Assembly: GCF_021190955.1 (NCBI RefSeq)
Contig: NZ_JAIOAO010000001.1
Location: 1,054,001-1,118,000, forward strand
Origin: Parachryseolinea silvisoli
Lineage (GTDB): Bacteria > Bacteroidota > Bacteroidia > Cytophagales > Cyclobacteriaceae
DNA: 64,000 bases
Reading direction: 5' to 3'
Shown here: positions 60,558 to 64,000 of the stretch, in pieces
Layout of the letters: the number at the start of each line of letters is the position of its first letter
How positions within the stretch are numbered: the stretch's first letter is position 1
Position numbers and translations under genes: made by a program
Notes under the pieces: model-generated
Database searches by the model: none
Told to the model about the DNA's origin: nothing
What the model saw: the letters and a program-made list of their open reading frames with translations, nothing else

Positions 60558-62468
60558 TTATCGCGCATGTCGCAGCTTCCAGGTCTCATCATATACCAGC
60601 GTGCCTCCGTCTACCAATTCGCGTACGATGTCTACAAACAGCTCGCGATCGCGGGGTGCAATACGTTCTTCCAGTTCCTCCATGCTCATCGGCGTTGTCC
60701 GCAGCAGTGTTAGAATCTCAGCATGCAGCTCTTCCATCGCGGAGGCATCTTGCTCCTTCCGTTGGGCCAGACAGACGTCGCATAGTCCACAAACGCCAAT
60801 GGCTTCTTCCCCAAAGTATTCCTGCATCACCACCATTCGGCAACGCTCCGTCTGCTGGGCGTAGTGCGTAATAGCCTGCACTTTATCAAACGCCAACTTC
60901 TTGCGTGCCTCCAACCGCCCCAGATCAAGCGGCAGGCGGTCCGCATCCTGCCGTGGCAGAATGAAGGTCACCTGCGGCTTGTCTTTTAAGGGCTGGTATA
61001 GCACTACCTTCAACGAATCGAGGTGTTGCAACACCGCCCGAATATCTCCCTCGCGGGCACTCATGGCCCGCGCGATGAACGCTTCCGATATACGTACAAA
61101 GCCCGCCAGCAGCTCGCCACCATACAGGCGCAATAGCATCTTAATAATCGGATCAAACCGCGCATTGGCAATCTGAAATTCGTACAACCGCGCCTTGTCC
61201 ATCAGAAAATGCAAATGCGACGGGTTGTAAAAGCTCTCCGTAAACTGAATCAATCCCTCCTCTTCCAGCTTCTTTAACGCCACATATACTTCAGCCTGCT
61301 GGAATTGAAAGCGGTCGGCGAAGTCATGTAAGTCAAAGTCATAACTCTGTGCTTCACCACTCCCGATAGCCAGCTGGTAGTAATTGGCCAACGCCTGGTA
61401 CGTACGGCGAAGCACTTCCGGCGGCGGATGGTTCTGCGCAGCCTTAAACTGTAAACTCGTTACATCGCCATCCTGATAAAGAATTGTGGCAAACGAGCGC
61501 TCTCCATCGCGACCGGCGCGGCCGGCCTCCTGGTAATACGACTCGATATTCTCTGGCAGGTCCAAATGCACTACCAGTCGCACATCGGGTTTGTCAATGC
61601 CCATACCAAAGGCGTTGGTAGCCACCATCACGCGTGTACGATTCTTGAGCCAATCATCCTGCCGGCGACCGCGTTCGTCAAAGTCCAGCCCCGCATGATA
61701 ATACGACGCAGCGATGCGCCGACGCACCAGCCACTCGCTAATCTCCTGTGTGGCCTTGCGCGAACGCACATACAAGATGGCCGCACCCGGCACCTTCTGC
61801 AAAATCTCCAATAGCTTCTGCTCTTTGTTCTCCGCCTTCCGCACGACCAGCGATAGGTTGGCCCGAGCAAACGACTGTTGAAAAACACCCATCGGCTGCC
61901 GGAAGGCAAGCTTCTCCACAATATCCTGCCGTACAATCGGCGTAGCCGTAGCCGTCAGCCCTATGATCGGTACCTGGGGTAGGAGCTCCCGTAAGGCTGC
62001 AATGCGCATGTACGACGGACGAAAATCATACCCCCACTGCGAAATACAGTGGGCCTCATCCACTGCGATCAGGGACACCTTCATCTGCTTCACCCGTGCT
62101 ACAAAAAGCTCGGTATGCAGCCGCTCTGGCGAAACATATAAAAACTTAACCTGTCCGTAAATACAATTATCCAACAACACATCGATCTCTGCGCGCCGCA
62201 GCCCCGAGTGAATGGCCACGGCCTGAATCTCGCGTTTGTGCAGCTGCTCTACCTGGTCTTTCATCAAGGCAATAAGCGGCGTGATTACAATACAGATACC
62301 GTCCAGTACCATAGCAGGCACCTGAAAGCAAATAGACTTACCCCCACCCGTCGGCAAGAGGGCCAGTGTGTCCCGTCCCTCCAGCACCGATGCAATGATC
62401 TCCTCCTGTCCCGGGCGAAAGCTCGGGTACTGCCAGTATTGTTTTAAGATGGAAAGAGCTTGTTCCAC
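60558..62468 (-). CDS. recQ: RecQ-family ATP-dependent DNA helicase
   Basis: 3'-5' DNA helicase in recombination and repair. It starts at GTG 62468 (MEQALSILKQYWQY). Motifs: FRPGQEEIIASVLEGRDTL, Walker A LPTGGGKSICFQVPA, DEAHCISQWGYDFRPSYMRI, TATATPIVRQDI, TNAFGMGIDKPDVRLVVHLD and YQEAGRAGRDGERSFAT. A zinc-binding cluster (CRMVVMQEYFGEEAIGVCGL, CDVC) and a C-terminal winged-helix region follow. At 636 residues it lacks a clear HRDC domain, as in many Bacteroidetes RecQ paralogues. Confidence 0.95.
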   Translation of the reverse strand: MEQALSILKQYWQYPSFRPGQEEIIASVLEGRDTLALLPTGGGKSICFQVPAMVLDGICIVITPLIALMKDQVEQLHKREIQAVAIHSGLRRAEIDVLLDNCIYGQVKFLYVSPERLHTELFVARVKQMKVSLIAVDEAHCISQWGYDFRPSYMRIAALRELLPQVPIIGLTATATPIVRQDIVEKLAFRQPMGVFQQSFARANLSLVVRKAENKEQKLLEILQKVPGAAILYVRSRKATQEISEWLVRRRIAASYYHAGLDFDERGRRQDDWLKNRTRVMVATNAFGMGIDKPDVRLVVHLDLPENIESYYQEAGRAGRDGERSFATILYQDGDVTSLQFKAAQNHPPPEVLRRTYQALANYYQLAIGSGEAQSYDFDLHDFADRFQFQQAEVYVALKKLEEEGLIQFTESFYNPSHLHFLMDKARLYEFQIANARFDPIIKMLLRLYGGELLAGFVRISEAFIARAMSAREGDIRAVLQHLDSLKVVLYQPLKDKPQVTFILPRQDADRLPLDLGRLEARKKLAFDKVQAITHYAQQTERCRMVVMQEYFGEEAIGVCGLCDVCLAQRKEQDASAMEELHAEILTLLRTTPMSMEELEERIAPRDRELFVDIVRELVDGGTLVYDETWKLRHAR

Positions 62469-62501
62469 GGCAGGAAATATAACAAAAGAGGCGCGTACAC
62501 C

Positions 62502-63278
62502 CTACCAGAGTATCTTCTCCTTGTTCAGAAAGGCGTCGATGCCGCGCCGGCAGTCGGCGGATGCCCGCGCATCGGCATTGCGTTCCGCGGCAAAAGCCAG
62601 GGCCGCTTCCAACGGCATCTCGGGCACCCGGGCCATCATCTGTTTAGTCATCGCCATCGCACTGGCCGAGTTCGTCCGGCACAGGTGCTGGGCCAGCGCC
62701 ATAACCTCGCCCGCCAGCTGGTCGGCCGATGGCACCACCGTTGTCACCAGCCCGATCCGCCGCGCCTCCTCGGCACTGATCAAATCCCCCCGAAGCAACA
62801 GCTGCCGGGCCGGCGCCTCCCCCAGCTTGCGAAGCAAGAACACCATTACAATGGCCGGTATAAATCCAATCTTCACTTCTGTATATCCGAACTTGGCTTC
62901 CGGCACCGCATAGACGAAGTCGCACACCCCTGCCAGTCCGCAGCCACCGGCCAGCGCGTGGCCCTGCACCTGGGCAATAATAATCTTCGACAAAGTGTAC
63001 ATCTGCAGGTATAGCTCTTTCAGGTGTGTGGAGTCCGCCACGTTCTCCGCATGGGTGAAATTCCGTAATTGCTGCAAGTAGGCCAGGTCGGCCCCTGCAC
63101 AGAATGCCTCGCCGGCAGCCCGGAGGATGATGACCTTTACGGCGTCATCACCCTCTGCCAGCCGAAACGAATCTTTCAATTCAGCGATCAGCTCATGGCT
63201 TAGCGCATTGCGTTTGTCGGGCCGATTCAGGGTGATCGTCGCGATGCGATCGGCAACCGTGTAGTCTACGTACTGCAT
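62502..63278 (-). CDS. Enoyl-CoA hydratase/isomerase family protein
   Basis: Crotonase-fold enzyme of 258 residues acting on acyl-CoA thioesters. The oxyanion-hole regions are AAGEAFCAGADLAYLQQL and GHALAGGCGLAGVCDFVYAV. FGYTEVKIGFIPAIVMVFL and GDLISAEEARRIGLVTTVVP are also typical. The pattern is near methylglutaconyl-CoA hydratases of leucine degradation, which would connect with the methylcrotonyl-type carboxylase at 1607-3238, but the substrate cannot be fixed. It lies 21 bases downstream of the comEC end. Confidence 0.92.
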   Translation of the reverse strand: MQYVDYTVADRIATITLNRPDKRNALSHELIAELKDSFRLAEGDDAVKVIILRAAGEAFCAGADLAYLQQLRNFTHAENVADSTHLKELYLQMYTLSKIIIAQVQGHALAGGCGLAGVCDFVYAVPEAKFGYTEVKIGFIPAIVMVFLLRKLGEAPARQLLLRGDLISAEEARRIGLVTTVVPSADQLAGEVMALAQHLCRTNSASAMAMTKQMMARVPEMPLEAALAFAAERNADARASADCRRGIDAFLNKEKILW

Positions 63279-63299
63279 AAGTATGGATGGGTCGATGGT

Positions 63300-64000
63300 T
63301 TATCCGGTAATTTCTTGAAACGCGCCACGATGCCAGACAGAATGTACCCGCAACCCCAGCGGCACCGCATCGTTCAGGAGCTTCGTGGCAAAATAATATG
63401 TATTGCTGCTGTCCAGCAAGATTTGTTTGGCATCTATGTGCGCCGCCAGCAATTTTAGGTCTTTTAAAGAATTGTTGGAAATGATCAGGTAATCAACCGC
63501 CAGGCGCTCCGGCATCGGGAACTCCGGCCCGGTAATCTGCAAGATAATTTTTTTACGCCACACTATCAGCCGCGCCCCGGGCACAGCATGACTTCGCTCT
63601 ACCACATTGGGTACACCACCGGCAGCACCGCAACGTTGATGGTTAGGGTGTATATGAAACCGCTGCTTCCGTACATCCTTCATTAACGCGGTATCTGCAT
63701 ACAGGCTAACACGGCCTTCGGCCACGAGATCCCACGCACTATGACCCGGTACTTTGTAAACCGTCATGCGAGCAGGGCGAACTTCATCAAAGATATAGTG
63801 CCAACGGCTTGCTGAAAAAAGTATCGCCAGGCAAAGCATCGTCACGATATAAGCATAGTGACGGTGTTGCAACAATGCCGCACCGGCAATCCCCATGGCC
63901 AGCAGCAACCAGCATTGCAGCGGCGTGAGGTAAATATTACCCCACACACTAAATGGAAATGCCGCAACGACGGTGACGATACTATTGAGAAAATGAATAC
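63300..64000 (-). CDS. ComEC/Rec2-family competence protein, C-terminal part
   Basis: C-terminal 233 codons of a membrane protein in DNA uptake; the gene continues beyond the right edge. Just inside the edge the frame reads IHFLNSIVTVVAAFPFSVWG and NIYLTPLQCWLLLAMGIAGA, matching the last membrane part of the ComEC channel. The final part (DLVAEGRVSLYADTALMKDV, AVDYLIISNNSLKDLKLL) is a soluble domain as in Bacteroidetes ComEC. Treating the GTG at 63947 as a start would give a false short gene. No metallo-hydrolase motif HxHxDH is seen. Confidence 0.8.
   Translation of the reverse strand, partial: IHFLNSIVTVVAAFPFSVWGNIYLTPLQCWLLLAMGIAGAALLQHRHYAYIVTMLCLAILFSASRWHYIFDEVRPARMTVYKVPGHSAWDLVAEGRVSLYADTALMKDVRKQRFHIHPNHQRCGAAGGVPNVVERSHAVPGARLIVWRKKIILQITGPEFPMPERLAVDYLIISNNSLKDLKLLAAHIDAKQILLDSSNTYYFATKLLNDAVPLGLRVHSVWHRGAFQEITG

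Noticed and set aside
63300-63947. Short separate gene at the right edge
   Set aside because: The frame continues open to the window edge with ComEC-like membrane sequence, so it is the end of a longer gene.

Overview
The window looks like a chromosomal segment from a Bacteroidota bacterium, most likely of the order Cytophagales. The supporting signs are a protein with a type IX secretion C-terminal sorting domain, a DUF4835 protein, LytTR/LytS signalling, a FecR-type regulator, a CarboxypepD-plug outer-membrane receptor, OstA/LptD proteins of the Bacteroidetes form, BamD next to a Bacteroidetes-type RpoZ, weak Shine-Dalgarno sites, and several TAnnTTTG -7 boxes. Base composition is roughly balanced. 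It reads as ordinary core chromosome: I see no transposase, integrase, phage module or CRISPR array.

Layout. 1-4.9 kb: a partial unknown gene, a FecR-like protein, a methylcrotonyl-type carboxylase beta subunit, a small membrane protein, and an MCE/MlaD protein. 4.9-8.5 kb: a divergent pair, cell-wall amidase and LptD. 8.6-15 kb: lysS, proline dehydrogenase, and aroB and aroA flanking a small membrane protein, then a cytoplasmic metal/cobalamin-receptor-like protein. 15-20.4 kb: a 104-bp-period repeat pair, a PAS histidine kinase behind two tandem DUF4154 (YfiR-like) proteins, an M42 peptidase and a PafA-like phosphatase. 20.5-26.1 kb: a 31-residue membrane ORF, a signal-less HtrA, a DEAD-box helicase, tRNA-Ala(GGC), an 11-bp-period array and a LytT/LytS pair. 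26.3-33.9 kb: an outer-membrane receptor with an added C-terminal domain, CutC, a Tat-exported glycosylasparaginase, a propionyl-CoA-carboxylase-type beta subunit and Ppx. 33.9-37 kb: a RimB-like protease, RimK, an AstE-like and a DedA operon. 37-44 kb: DUF2911, ffh, and a molybdenum-cofactor cluster (moeA, moaC, moaE, moaD, moaA) followed by a TauE/SafE permease. 44-46 kb: a fused GT25 plus lysyl-hydroxylase-like dioxygenase with two paralogous small membrane proteins. 46-54 kb: YfhO, a lipoprotein, mdh, tilS, an OstA protein and the type IX secreted protein. 54.4-59.8 kb: a second 11-bp array, then bamD, rpoZ, coaBC, DUF4835, a small Sm-like protein and recN. 59.8-64 kb: a YdcF-like protein, recQ, an enoyl-CoA hydratase and the 3' end of comEC.

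Themes. Several genes serve the outer envelope (MlaD, LptD, OstA, BamD, amidase, type IX export). The moco cluster appears complete for precursor Z synthesis and molybdopterin synthase. The most unusual observations are two intergenic arrays with an exact 11-bp period and a shared core, both oriented toward the downstream gene; the hydroxylase-glycosyltransferase fusion; the Sm/Hfq-like protein upstream of recN; and several genes whose -7 boxes lie so close to the start codon that leaderless mRNAs are likely.
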